From Onthophagus taurus (taxonomy: Eukaryota; Arthropoda; Insecta; Coleoptera; Scarabaeidae), in NCBI RefSeq assembly GCF_036711975.1, contig NC_091976.1, positions 6,014,001-6,078,000 of the forward strand: a stretch of DNA of 64,000 bases. Direction: 5' to 3'. A program made the position numbers and the translations under genes. Shown here one piece after another: positions 52,991 to 63,900 of this stretch (position 1 is its first letter; every line of letters starts with the position of its first letter). The notes under the pieces are model-generated. The model ran no database searches and was not told the origin of the DNA. It saw nothing but the letters and a program-made list of their open reading frames with translations.

Positions 52991-55900
52991 TTAGTTCGGG
53001 TCATCCTGTGCTGGCATAGCACCTGTAAAAAGACGATGTTTTAATTCTTTCATGTGTGCCACTCTAGTTCCTTTGATATTTTTAGATTTTAATTTTACTT
53101 TATTATTTGCTAGAATTTCTATAATTTCATATGGTCCGATATATTTTTCTTTTAATTTCTCTCTATTTTCCTTGTACCAGTATACTTGCTGTCCTACTGT
53201 AAATTGAGATTCAGGTATATTCTTGTTTACTTTCTCATTTACATTAGTTTTTCTCGCTTTTTCTTTTTCATTTATCTTTTCGTAAACTAATTGGGTAATC
53301 TCCTTTTGTTTATTGACATAATCTTGTGAGGCTCTATGCTCATAATCTATGTTGATTGGATCTAAATTGTCCAAATGTCCAAAATGTAAGTTGAAGGGTG
53401 TGAATCCGGTTGATGAGTGGATTGTTGAATTGTATGCCAAAATTGCTCTATTCATTGCAATGCGTAGAAAAAGATTTTTATCCATTAATCTTATAAGTCG
53501 TAAATGTTCTATAAGTGTTGAATGAAATCTTTCAATAGGTGAATTTGAATTATGATGACCTATTGTAGTAAAATGTACATTTATTTTATATAATTTTAAT
53601 TGATCTCTAACTAAATAATTGTTAAATTCACTTCCTTGATCACATACGATTTCGCTTGGTATTCCGAATTTGCTAAAATGTTCAGTTAATTTATCAACAA
53701 TAGTTATGGCGTTTTTATCGTTGAGTTCATAGGCTTGTCCTAATTTAGAAAATTTATCGATTACTGTTAAAAACAATGTTCTTTCTGTTGAAAATGAATC
53801 TATATGCAAAACTTGCATCGGTTTTGTGGGTGTTACAGTAATTACTTGTCTAATTTCAGGTGGATTTCGATCATATTTAGTTAGCTGGCATTGTTGACAA
53901 TTATTTACGTATTTATTTACCATCTGATTTAAGTTTTTCCAACTAAATTTTTTTCTTATTTCCTTAATTGTATATTCTATTCCTCTGTGATTGGTTATTC
54001 CTTCGTGGTATTTCCTTATTAAAGCCAATTGTCTCATTTTATCGTTTGCATTAATAACTTGAACTCTCGTTAAACATCTAATTAATTTGAATTTTCCATT
54101 TTCAAAATGATTTAAATAAATTTCAGTAATAATTTTATACATTTCATCACTGCAAAATAAATGATACAATTTTTCTGTACAGTATTCTTTTAATACATGT
54201 AATAAATGTGTTTCAATTTCTCTTTTATTAATATAGATGTTTAAAATTCTTTTGTTTTCTTTCACTTCTTCTTGTACTTCAGTTGGTTTCTCATGTAGAT
54301 AGATAAAAAGTTGATTATTTTTATTGTCTATTGGTTCTTCAGTAATTGGAATTGTGTTAATTATTTCGGAATTTTGATTGCTATTTAAACTTTCATTATC
54401 ATCATCTAAGTTTATTGATCCGTTGTTTGCCAAAATACTTTCATTATCAATGTGATTTATTTGGATTCTATTTAGTGCATCTGCATTAACGTTCATTTTA
54501 CCTTTTTTGTATACGACTTTGTAGTTAAATTCCTGGAGGTAAATCTTCCAACGTTGTAGCTTGAGATTATTGTCTTTTAAATTATGTATCCACAATAGAG
54601 GTCGATGGTCGGTCACAAGAGTGAATTCTGTTCCATAGATATACGGGCGGAACTGCTTACAAGCATAAACGACTGACAATAGTTCCTTCTCTACTGTAGA
54701 ATATTTTAATTCTGTTTTAGATAGGGTTCTACTTGCGTAAGCTATTGGTTTGTCTTTGCCAATTGTTCCTTGACTCAGCACTGCTCCAATTGCGACGTTG
54801 CTTGCATCTGTGGTGATTATGAATGGTCTTGTAAAATCAGGATATTGTAAAATGGGATCGTTGCACAATAAATTTTTACACATTTCGAAACAATTTTTAT
54901 ATTCGGATGTGAATTCAATTTCTTTATTCTTGGCCAAATATTGTGTTATTGGTTTTAATAATTTCGCATAGTTTTTAATGAATTTTCGATAATATCCCAA
55001 TAACCCAGTGAATGATTTTATTTCACGTTTAGTTCTTGGTAAGGGAAATTTTTGTATTGCTTCGATTTTCGAAGGATCAGGTTTTATTCCTTTTTCGGTT
55101 ATTAAGTGTCCCAAATACTTGATCTCCTTTTTTAAAAAATCACACTTGTCTAAAGATATCTTAACTCCATTCTGCTTTAGTCTTTCAAATACCTTTTGCA
55201 ACCGTACTTTGTGTTCTTGCAATGAGGTACTGAATATAATAATATCGTCAAGATACACGTAACATATATCCTCGGTAAGTCCTCGTAACATACTGTTCAT
55301 CGTCCTTTGGAAGGTTGAGGGTGCGTTACTTAACCCAAATGGCATTCTCTCGAACTCGTATTGACTTTGATTGGTAATAAACACAGTTTTATATTTATCT
55401 GATTCTTTTAGTTCAATTTGATGATAGCCACTTGCTAAATCTAAACAGGAAAAATAGTTTGCTCTTCCCAATTTATCTAGTATCTCGTTAATATTAGGCA
55501 AGGGATACCGATCTTTTATTGTTTTATCATTGAGACGTCGATAATCAATTGCCATCCTCCATTTAGGAATTCCGGATGCGTCTAATTTCTTTGGTACCAA
55601 CGCTATTGGACTTGCCCATGGGGAACAACTATCTCTGATGATCCCTTGTGATTTTAAATTTTCAATTTGCCTTTTTGTTTCTTTTTGTTGAACATATGGT
55701 TGTCGATATGGCTTCTGGTAAACAGGTACTTCATCTGATAAATTTATTTCGTGTTTTACTTCCGAATGAAATGTTAAAGTGTGTTCATCATGTATAATTT
55801 CTGGATATTGATGTAACAAGTTCTTTATCATCGATTTTTCTTCGTTGTTTAGATGATCTAAACGTAACTTTTTACTAATGTTTTCTCTTTGAATTTTAAT

Positions 55901-56515
55901 TACTTTTTGTTTTGTAAGTGTTTTGTTTGTTTCATACTGTTTTACGTCAAGTTCTTCAAGTTCCACAGGATTACAATTTAGTTGTACAGGATATTCGTTA
56001 AAGTTTGTTATTTCTACTAAACATTCGTAGTTATTAACACTTACTAATGCATTAGGTATTTCTACGTTCTTTATTATTTCGCAATGATTTATTAAAAATT
56101 GTCCTTCCTTGTTAGTTGCAGGTATTTTAACAATTTGTCGTGTTCGTTGGGGTAGATTAATTACAGTTTTATTAAAATAAAATGGTATACTCGCATTTTT
56201 AGTTTGTAACGTTTTTGATTGATAATCTAATTTAGCTCCCATCATTTCTAAATGATCGCTACCTAGGATTCTATCGAATTTTTCAGAAAAATCTATTATA
56301 TTGAAACAATAATTGTTTTCGTAGTAATTGAAAGTTTTAAAGCTGGGTAAATTCAATGTATAATAGTGTTTTGTTAATCCATGCATAGTTTTTACTACAT
56401 ATGGTTCATAATAATAATACTCTTGAAAATAACTGTTTGTTAATTTTGAAGATATAGCCGAATGTGTTGCACCAGTATCGATTAAAATTTTGACATTATC
56501 TAACTCTGGTAACAT
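52991..56515 (-). CDS. errantivirus-like Pol polyprotein
   Basis: An intact 1174-residue frame. Order: retropepsin near the N-terminus (ILIDTGATHSAISS), reverse transcriptase (WRMAIDYRRLN, YFSCLDLASGYHQI, MPFGLSNAPSTFQR, catalytic YLDD), RNase H (ITTDASNVAIGAVLS, VTDHRPLLW), integrase zinc domain (HRG, C-x-x-C), and the integrase core (LTVIDKFSKLGQAY, IVCDQGSEF, SPIERFHSTL; D, D, E), then a C-terminal SH3-like part (KYIGPYEIIEI). It would cleave the polyprotein, copy the RNA and insert the DNA. It overlaps no other frame; gag ends about 40 bp upstream. It is the least damaged gene of the provirus. Confidence 0.95.
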   Translation of the reverse strand: MLPELDNVKILIDTGATHSAISSKLTNSYFQEYYYYEPYVVKTMHGLTKHYYTLNLPSFKTFNYYENNYCFNIIDFSEKFDRILGSDHLEMMGAKLDYQSKTLQTKNASIPFYFNKTVINLPQRTRQIVKIPATNKEGQFLINHCEIIKNVEIPNALVSVNNYECLVEITNFNEYPVQLNCNPVELEELDVKQYETNKTLTKQKVIKIQRENISKKLRLDHLNNEEKSMIKNLLHQYPEIIHDEHTLTFHSEVKHEINLSDEVPVYQKPYRQPYVQQKETKRQIENLKSQGIIRDSCSPWASPIALVPKKLDASGIPKWRMAIDYRRLNDKTIKDRYPLPNINEILDKLGRANYFSCLDLASGYHQIELKESDKYKTVFITNQSQYEFERMPFGLSNAPSTFQRTMNSMLRGLTEDICYVYLDDIIIFSTSLQEHKVRLQKVFERLKQNGVKISLDKCDFLKKEIKYLGHLITEKGIKPDPSKIEAIQKFPLPRTKREIKSFTGLLGYYRKFIKNYAKLLKPITQYLAKNKEIEFTSEYKNCFEMCKNLLCNDPILQYPDFTRPFIITTDASNVAIGAVLSQGTIGKDKPIAYASRTLSKTELKYSTVEKELLSVVYACKQFRPYIYGTEFTLVTDHRPLLWIHNLKDNNLKLQRWKIYLQEFNYKVVYKKGKMNVNADALNRIQINHIDNESILANNGSINLDDDNESLNSNQNSEIINTIPITEEPIDNKNNQLFIYLHEKPTEVQEEVKENKRILNIYINKREIETHLLHVLKEYCTEKLYHLFCSDEMYKIITEIYLNHFENGKFKLIRCLTRVQVINANDKMRQLALIRKYHEGITNHRGIEYTIKEIRKKFSWKNLNQMVNKYVNNCQQCQLTKYDRNPPEIRQVITVTPTKPMQVLHIDSFSTERTLFLTVIDKFSKLGQAYELNDKNAITIVDKLTEHFSKFGIPSEIVCDQGSEFNNYLVRDQLKLYKINVHFTTIGHHNSNSPIERFHSTLIEHLRLIRLMDKNLFLRIAMNRAILAYNSTIHSSTGFTPFNLHFGHLDNLDPINIDYEHRASQDYVNKQKEITQLVYEKINEKEKARKTNVNEKVNKNIPESQFTVGQQVYWYKENREKLKEKYIGPYEIIEILANNKVKLKSKNIKGTRVAHMKELKHRLFTGAMPAQDDPN

Positions 56516-56556
56516 GATATAAGGTAATTTTGAAGAGTTTTGAAAATTTACTTCAA

Positions 56557-58217
56557 CTACGGTTTCTGATGTGGTGAGGCTGTTATAGGAAAATTTGTTT
56601 CAGAGTCTACTTCAGAAATTTCAGGACAAGAATTATGAGTTTCTTCATCTGTAATCTCTTCTTGTGTTGAATTAAAATTTTCATTTGATGGTGTTTGCAA
56701 GTAAGGATCGACGTATTGGTAGTACATTCCATTTTCTTCATCATAAAATAGATTTTCGCCTTCAATGTTGTTTATTTTAGATTTATTTAATCTATAATTA
56801 CTCATGGTGGTATCTACATCCATCGGAGTTGGCATGTGTGGCTTTTGTTGTACAAATGGTTTCATATTTTGTTTAGAATTTGGCTTTTGATATGGATATT
56901 TTTGCATATAATTTGGTTGATTAAATTGAGGTCTTGGAAAATTAAATTGATTTTGATTGAAATTTGGTTGTGCAAAAGTTGTGGGTCTTGGTTGTATACT
57001 AAATTGTGAAGTTCGACCTAATGGATTTCAATTGAATTGTTGTGGGTATTGTATGTATGTATGTATGTAGAGAGGAGTGCGTAATTTTTACGCGCACTTA
57101 GGCCCCAGTGGGCCCCTTGTGCATACTCCCTTGGAGGCTCGAGATGGTAGAGAAGATCTCGTTAGGTGACGATACCGCTTACTCGTTTCCAATGACGAGT
57201 TACCGCCGCCCCGACCCCGAGGGGTCAGAGGGCGCTCACGCGCATTCGTCCCTATAAGTCGAGCCTCACACACATGCGTGCTAACGACAACCAGAGATGT
57301 TAGACTGGTTGCCGGGACCGACGGCTTAACGTCCCCTCCGAAGGACGGGGGGCGACTCAACGTGAATTCACCGGGGTTCGAACCCGGGACGTCTGCGTGT
57401 TAACCCGAGAGCTAACACGCTGAGCCATCACGCCCCCTGTGTTGTGGGTATTTATCAATTGCTCTTATCCTATTTAAATTTGATGATAAATTTAAAGAAT
57501 TTGTTTTGTTCTGTGAATTTTGAGATAAATTTAAATCTTTTCCCGGAATTAATAAATTTTGCTTTGGTGAATTAAATTGATTTATTTTTGATGATTGTTT
57601 ACAATAATATTGCCAATTTTGTTTTTCTAAAATATTTTGCATAGCAGTTTCTAAATCTGCGGGATTTTTTAAATAAATATATTCTCCATAATCTGAATAT
57701 TGCATCAATGAACGCATGTACGTCTGTAATGCAGTTTTTTTATACATACTGATTTTTAATTGTCTATCAGCAAGTTGATGTACAGTTAACTTAACTTTTG
57801 TCAGCAAGAGATTTAAAACATTTCTAATTCTATTACCTAAAGAATAAGGATTTTCGGTTGTAGTAGGCAAAATATTCATTAAGTCAGTTAACAAACAATC
57901 TTCTGATCGTTGGTCACTATAAGCTAATTCAAGGCATGATTTTATGTCAACCCAGGTATTTAATTCCCGTGATGCAATTAAATCTTGCGCGTCTCCTTCA
58001 AAACGTGATTTTATAATTTGCAATATATAAAAATTAATTGGATCATCTTCATTAACCCTATTGGCTCGTCTGTTTATTAAACTTTCTGATGCTTCAATAA
58101 AAAGCGGTAAAGATATAGGATTACCAAAAAATTTTGGAATAATATTAACCTCAACAGTTGTTATCTGATCTATTCTATTTATGTTCGCAATAGGTTGAAC
58201 TGGATTTGCATGTGCCT
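56557..58217 (-). pseudogene. provirus gag, split by SINE
   Basis: 58217-57440: an N-terminal region leading into a capsid-like part (FEGDAQDLI, SCLELAYSDQRSEDCL, SLGNRIRNVLNLLL). 57037-56557: Asn/Gln/Pro-rich C-terminal region and an acidic tail. No CCHC knuckle is seen, as in many errantivirus Gags. Interrupted by the SINE at 57051-57439 and by a nonsense codon at 57028-57030. The start is unclear: the frame is open from 58217 without an early Met. Confidence 0.75.
57051..57439 (-). mobile_element. tRNA-derived SINE
   Basis: The 13-bp target duplication TGTTGTGGGTATT lies at 57038-57050 and 57440-57452. On minus it starts with a tRNA-like head: A-box-like TGGCTCAGCGTG, B box GGTTCGAACCC and a T-arm CCGGGTTCGAACCCCGG. 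A GC-rich body and a short ATAC-type repeat tail follow. 389 bp. RNA polymerase III transcription from the two boxes is expected. Inserted in gag after provirus integration. Confidence 0.9.
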
Positions 58218-58220
58218 TGC

Positions 58221-58768
58221 ATTTTTAATTTTAAATTTTTGAAATTTGCCAATAATTCGTCAATTTTGAAAATATCAGTTTTACAAAAATATAAAAGAAA
58301 TCACTTACAGGACTATGAGTAAGGCTATGGTCCTTGTGGTGCACATAAAGTTGATGTTGTTGCTGCTGTTGTTGTTGTTGTCGTCAGTTGCGGACGTGGA
58401 AGCTGTTTTCTTAATTTCTAAATTGTTTTCGGTTTTTGTCTTCGTTCTTCTTTGTTCGTTTCTTCGGTTTTTCTTTGTTGTGGTCACTGGGAAATTCTAT
58501 CCTCTGGACTGGGGGGTGTGTTGCGTATGGGAAATATTATCCTCACGCTGTGGGTGTCGTGGGTGTAGGAAATATTGATCCGACCCTTTTGTTCGTTGAT
58601 TTCAGGAATTTTACCTTCCACCGTGGGTCCCTTTTTCTTTCTTCGCTAAGTACAGTGAACGCCTTTTTAAGTCACCGTTAAGTTCCAATTGTTGTATTCG
58701 CTTGTTGAAGAATTAAAATTCACCGAACACTTTCACTAAATTCCAGTATTCGTACAAGTTATCCGAAT
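58221..58768 (-). other. provirus 5' leader
   Basis: Untranslated leader between primer-binding site and gag. Contains a CAA/CAG-type repeat (about 58351-58382) that gives a short spurious Asn-rich open frame. No conserved structure recognised. Confidence 0.5.
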
Positions 58769-58778
58769 GACTGCGCCA
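58769..58778 (-). other. primer-binding site
   Basis: On minus TGGCGCAGTC directly at the end of the 5' LTR. It is complementary to a tRNA 3' end reading GACTGCGCCA. From memory, several Drosophila errantiviruses (17.6, 297) use such a serine-tRNA-type site. Confidence 0.75.
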
Positions 58779-59039
58779 GTTTCAAATCGTGTCGAGCGGT
58801 TAAGGTTTTTAAAAAGAGTTTATTTTATTTAAATTCAAATTAAATCAAAACAACTTTTAAACTTGAAACTTATTTGTTTTATTTTATTGGAAAATTAACA
58901 TATGACCCGACGCGCACGGTACAGCGATTAAAAGTAGACTTAATTAATTGTAGTGGTGCATCTTATTATATAGAAGCTGCTTATCTATAACTCCTACTTC
59001 TTATTTTATTGCAACCCTACAGGATTGGCGAATGTAACT
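58778..59039 (-). repeat. 5' LTR of the provirus
   Basis: 262 bp, the same ends as the 3' LTR with two substitutions. It should hold the promoter and polyadenylation signals; I see no standard TATA box I would defend. Confidence 0.95.
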
Positions 59040-59043
59040 GATG

Positions 59044-60235
59044 ATTCTCTTTTTATTTTATATATCGTAAGTTGATTTGACTTTAAAAAATTATCTTAAT
59101 TTTTGAGGTTATCTCTTGAGATTCAAAATTTCTTCTATCTGACGACGTGGATGCGATGCTGGTCAGACAACGACTGTCTCGTATGCTGTCTCGCTCCCTG
59201 TTCGCGATCTCCTTATATACCCCGGCACTCCAACTGTTTTTTCCTCGTTTCTGATTGGCTCATAGCTTCGCGCCCTTTTCAAAATTTAAAATTCTTGAAT
59301 CGCAACTAGCGTTATCTCTTGATTTTTCTCGGAATTAACCTTCAAAATTAAATTCTTTTTTCGTTGATTTCTCCCTTATTCCTTTATGAAACGTAATAAA
59401 ACTTCGTATTCAAGGTTGTCTTTTCTTGTTTTCAGACATACATTAGAGTGTACACGCCAAATTTCAACAATGAGTAAAGTTAGAAAAATTCAAATTTAAA
59501 TTAAGGATTTCTTCCTCAAAATAACGTTAAAACATCAAAGGATGGATGAAAAATGTGCTTTAGGAGTTGAACTATAATAATTGATACTTTTGGAAGCAAA
59601 CAAAACGGTTTAAGATAAAATTTTCACCAACAAAAAATCTCTCTGTCACAATTTTAAGGTTATGTTCTCTCGGTGAACTAAAAGAATGTTAAAATTTATC
59701 ACAATATATCTATAATTATAATAATAATTCAAAATTAATTAACAACGGAATACACTAAAACACAGTAATTCGAAACATTAACTGAAGAAACTTAAAATTC
59801 CTCCAAAAATTTTAATAAAAAAGAAATCCTTAGTGAGTGTTAGGGTAAACGGTATAGTGATTGGCACTTTAAGAAGGACACCAATATTTATTTAGTGATA
59901 ACTAACGTATTTGGCTGTTTAATCTGCGTTTGATATACTCAGGCAATTAAAAATAGTATATATTCAATTAACAAGACGTCTCCCATAATAATTTCTACCT
60001 CAATTAGCTCAAAATTCGTTGAGAAGTATAAATTACCTAAATTTCAGTGATTGGCACTTGAATGACAATAATTGACACCCGTAGCGTATAGTGATTGGCA
60101 CACTTTTTTTGTGTAAAAAAAAATAAATTTTTGTTTGTATCTACCTACCTAGAGGAGTAGTAAGGCAGACATTGGGAAGGTAAGTTAATGAAATATCTAT
60201 AAATTAGTTTAAACGATTAAAAAATTTATGTTTAC
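59044..60235. other. no gene recognised; GTGATTGGCAC repeats
   Basis: The motif GTGATTGGCAC occurs at about 59859, 60050 and 60095 on plus, with looser variants between, a density typical of subterminal transposon repeats. 59100-59330 is richer in C/T with a TATATACC-like box. No coding sequence was found. Confidence 0.4.
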
Positions 60236-60400
60236 TTTTTTAGTTTACAAGTTCTGCATGTGAAAACATCGTCAATCAAAATGTCAAAAAGGCCCTGCTT
60301 TTGTATACAATTTTGATGGTAAGCACGACAACACTTTGAACATTTAAATCCATTACTAGAAGTATTTATATTTGTCACACAAATATAGCATAGTTGTTAA
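60236..60400 (-). pseudogene. PHD-like zinc-finger fragment
   Basis: Reads TSSNGFKCSKCCRAYHQNCI and, after a short gap, VFTCRTCK: a C-x-x-C...H-x-x-C...C-x-x-C pattern like the PHD-type finger at the C-terminus of some insect pogo transposases. The rest of the gene is absent. It may belong with the GTGATTGGCAC repeats just left of it. Confidence 0.4.
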
Positions 60401-60507
60401 GAAATAGTCGAGACCGGCGCGGGAAAAATCTGAGACGCTTATAGAAAGTTACTTAAAAACGCGGGGGTTAGAAAAAAACTGTCAAAAAGGAAAAATCTTA
60501 CTGTTCT

Positions 60508-60733
60508 TGTAGAATAAGTAGAAGTATCTCTTCGAATAGCAAATAAAAGCCGAAGTGCTTCTATCGAACGTGTGTATTAACACGATTGAAACCACTTTTT
60601 AACAAAAATTACACGGAACGATTTATTACGCTTTTTTGTGTCAACTACAACAACTCGTTAGAACAACTGAATAACAATAACGAATAAAATACGGAACGGC
60701 CGACTAATATATAAATTATAAAAACTTTGAACA
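60508..60733 (-). repeat. candidate 3' LTR of the BEL/Pao element
   Basis: On minus it begins TGTTCAAAG right after a G-rich tract (GGCAAGGCGGGCGG) and ends TCTACA, with a TATATATTAG box and AATAAA inside. It is about 235 bp downstream of the BEL pol stop. The partner LTR lies outside the window, so the ends are not proven. Confidence 0.45.
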
Positions 60734-60968
60734 TTACCGCCCGCCTTGCCGAATGGCAACAAAAAATTTAAAAAAAAAATACAATAATTTGAAAATTGAC
60801 CCTAACTGAAATGATTACAAACTAAATAAGAAAAAAATGGCGGCAGGAAAACAAAGTTTTACATTAAATAAAGTAATGAAATAATTAGAAAGAAATTAAC
60901 AATAAAAGACTGAATTAAATGAAACGGAATGAAATGTGAAAAAATAACTAGAATTGAATAACATTTAA
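60734..60968 (-). other. 3' untranslated region of the BEL/Pao element
   Basis: A-rich stretch between the pol stop codon and the candidate LTR; no reading frame. Confidence 0.4.
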
Positions 60969-63900
60969 CTAATTTGTACAATATGGCAAAATGCTTAACT
61001 TAGCGAACGGACGAACAAGCGTTGAATTTGCGGTTTTGAGCGTTGCGACACGAGCGTGGCCATCGGCACCGGAATGAATTTGAAGAATTCTTGCTAGAGA
61101 CCATTTCGCCGGAGGTAATCTTTCATCTCGAATGAGTACAAGCTGTCCAATTTGAGGAAGATTTTGTTGATTGAACCATTTCGTAGCGTTCTGCATGGAT
61201 TGTAAGTAAAACTTTTCCCAAATCTTCCAGAAATCTTCGACCATACGACGAAGAAGCTGCCATCGAGAGAGTCTCGATATCTTTTCATCGAAGACGGACG
61301 GCTCCGGAACAACGGTGAGAGCGTTACCGATGAGAAAGTGAGCCGGAGTCAGAACATCAAAATTGTTCGGATCGTCAGATATTGAACATAGAGGTCTTAA
61401 ATTTAGCACGGCCTCAATTTGAATCAAAACGGTGTTGAATTCTTCATACGTAAGAAGTGTAGATCCGACAATTTTTCGAAGATGGCCTTTAACGGATTTT
61501 ACTCCGGCCTCCCACTTTCCACCGAAATGTGGTGCTCCGGGAGGATTGAACTTCCATCGGGTGCCGTCGCTGCTCAAGAGACTAGCCATTTCTTTCCATT
61601 CTTTGGACGTTGCGGAAAACATGGAACGCAGCTCACGGTCAGCTCCAACAAGATTCGTGCCACAGTCGCTGTAGAGGCATTCACTGATACCTCTTCTTCC
61701 GGAAAATCGCTTGTACGCAGCAAGAAATCCTGAAGTTGAATAATCTGTGGCCACTTCTAAATGGACGGCTGAAGTGGCTAAACAAACAAACAGAATAAGA
61801 TAACCTTTATACGTCTTACTACCACGTCCTCGAAGATACTTCAGATGAAAAGGTCCGGCGTAATCAACACCGGTGTGTAGAAACGGGCGGGATGATATGA
61901 CTCTTGAAGGCGGAAGTTGGCCCATCAACTGCTGGCTGATGACTGCTCGTTGTTTCGCACAAATCATACATCGATGAATGAACGAACGGACAGGTACTCG
62001 CCCTCCAACGATCCAGAAATGGCGTCGGATTGAAGATAAAGTTAGTTGAGTTCCTCCATGCAACGTAGCTCGATGATGTTTGTCGATCAGAAGAATCGTA
62101 ATTGGCGAATCTTTTGGAAGGATGATTGGATGCTTCTCATTCCAATCCAAATTTGAAAATCGAAGGCGACCGGTCACTCGTAGAAAACCTTTACCGTCTA
62201 TGAACGGAGAAAGTCGGAAAAGAGAACTTGAACGCGGCACTACACGGCCGTCCGTTAGAATTTGAATTTCGTCCGAGAAATGAAGTTGTTGACACTCGCG
62301 CACCCAGAACATTAAAGAGTCGTTCAGTTCATCAGGAGAAAGTATGTCTGAAAACTTTGAATTAGTCTTTACTTTATGAAAAAATCTCTTACACCAAGCA
62401 GTGACTCGCAGAAGCTTGTTCAACGACGAATATTTCAACTTTAAATCCCATCCTTTTTTCATAGCAGTTGCGGTGTTGGATGTATGGACAGAACGTGCTT
62501 CTGGAATTTCTTTGGCATCCGAATTGGTCCGAAGAGATGGCCATTCTGAGGGTGGTGAGCGAAGCCAAGACGGTCCATTCCACCATAACGTTTCGGCTTC
62601 AAGTTTCGTCACTGAAACTCCACGGGAAGACAAATCGGCTGGGTTTTCTTTCGTCGGAACGTAGCGCCAATGAACATGAGAAAGCTCCTGAATTTCTGTT
62701 ACTCTATTCCGGACGAAATCTTTCCATCTTGAAGGATGACTGCAGATCCAGGAAAGTGCCACCGTAGAATCGCTCCATAGAAAAGTTGGAACTTCGTTGA
62801 AATCCAGTGTTGCCCGAACGCGTTTTATCAACCGAACTAACAACACGGCGGCGCACAATTCAAGTCGCGGAATGGTTACGCGTTTAAGAGGTGCCACTTT
62901 CGTTTTAGAAAAAAGAAGAGAAACGCGAACATCATCAGCTCTTGAAACGCGAAGATACACTACCGCACCAAAGGCACTAGTCGAAGCATCCGCGAACCCG
63001 TGCAATTCAATCGAAGAACAATCGCGAGTAATTCCAAGCCATCTCGGAATGCGAATTACCGGACACGTTTGAAAAGAGTTAGCGTATTCGTTCCATTGAA
63101 GAGAAAGGTCATGCGGAAGGATTTCGTTCCATTCGAGATTGCAAGTCCACAAATTTTGCATAAAAATCTTCGCAGTTACAATGATCGGAGAAAGCCACCC
63201 GAGGGGGTCGAATAAACGCGCAATGAATGATAGAACTTTACGCTTAGTAAGTTCTCGGAAGTCAAAATCGTCATTATTAAAACAAAATAGAAAGTCATCG
63301 GTCGAATTGTTCCAAAGAATACCCAATGCGCGAGGGGAATTGTCATCTTGAACGCACAACGTTTCTGTATCGGATAGAAGGTCTGAAGGAACATATGCGA
63401 GCGCTTTTGAAACATTTGAAATCCACTTTCGCGCTAGGAAACCGCCCGCCGTTAAAACTCGATTTAATTGAAAGATTAATTCTTGAACTTCATCAATGTC
63501 ATTAGCACCGGAAATGATATCGTCCACGTAAGTGTCGCGAAAAAGAGCAGAAGAACCGAGAGGCTGCTCTTCAACATGTTCTTCTGCTAACTGTCGAATA
63601 CAACGAATTGCTAGATATGGTGCGCATGAAAGTCCGTACGTTACCGTTGTCAGGTCGTAACTTTGAAGAGGTTCCGAAGGATTTTCACGCCAGACGATTC
63701 GTTGAAACTGCCAGTCATCTTGATGAACGTCAATTTGACGATACATTTTCTCTAAGTCACACGCGAACGCGACGGGATGGCGTCTCCACCTTAGAAGAAC
63801 GTCAACAAGTTCACTTTGAAGTTTCGGACCAGTATGAAGACAATCGTTTAACGATAATCCAGATGATGTTTTTTGTGATCCGTTAAACACGACACGAAGC

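Larger units (their letters stand above)
47113..59039 (-). mobile_element. errantivirus-like Ty3/Gypsy provirus, complete structure
   Basis: Two 262-bp LTRs (47113-47374, 58778-59039) with AGTT...AACT ends, a perfect GATG target duplication (47109-47112 and 59040-59043), a primer-binding site, a polypurine tract, and gag, pol and env in order on minus. The LTRs differ at two positions (about 0.8%), so the insertion is young. It has been hit later by a SINE in gag, an inverted-repeat-rich piece and a 3.7-kb DNA transposon in env, plus at least two nonsense codons. Confidence 0.95.

Noticed and set aside
58305..58487. 60-codon Asn/Thr-rich minus frame as an N-terminal gag part
   Set aside because: It comes from a CAA-type microsatellite in the leader and is not in frame with gag.
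54000..59000. Possible CRISPR-like or other regularly spaced arrays
   Set aside because: None seen here or elsewhere; the only strict periodicities are the 21-bp mariner ends and the 148-bp tandem unit.
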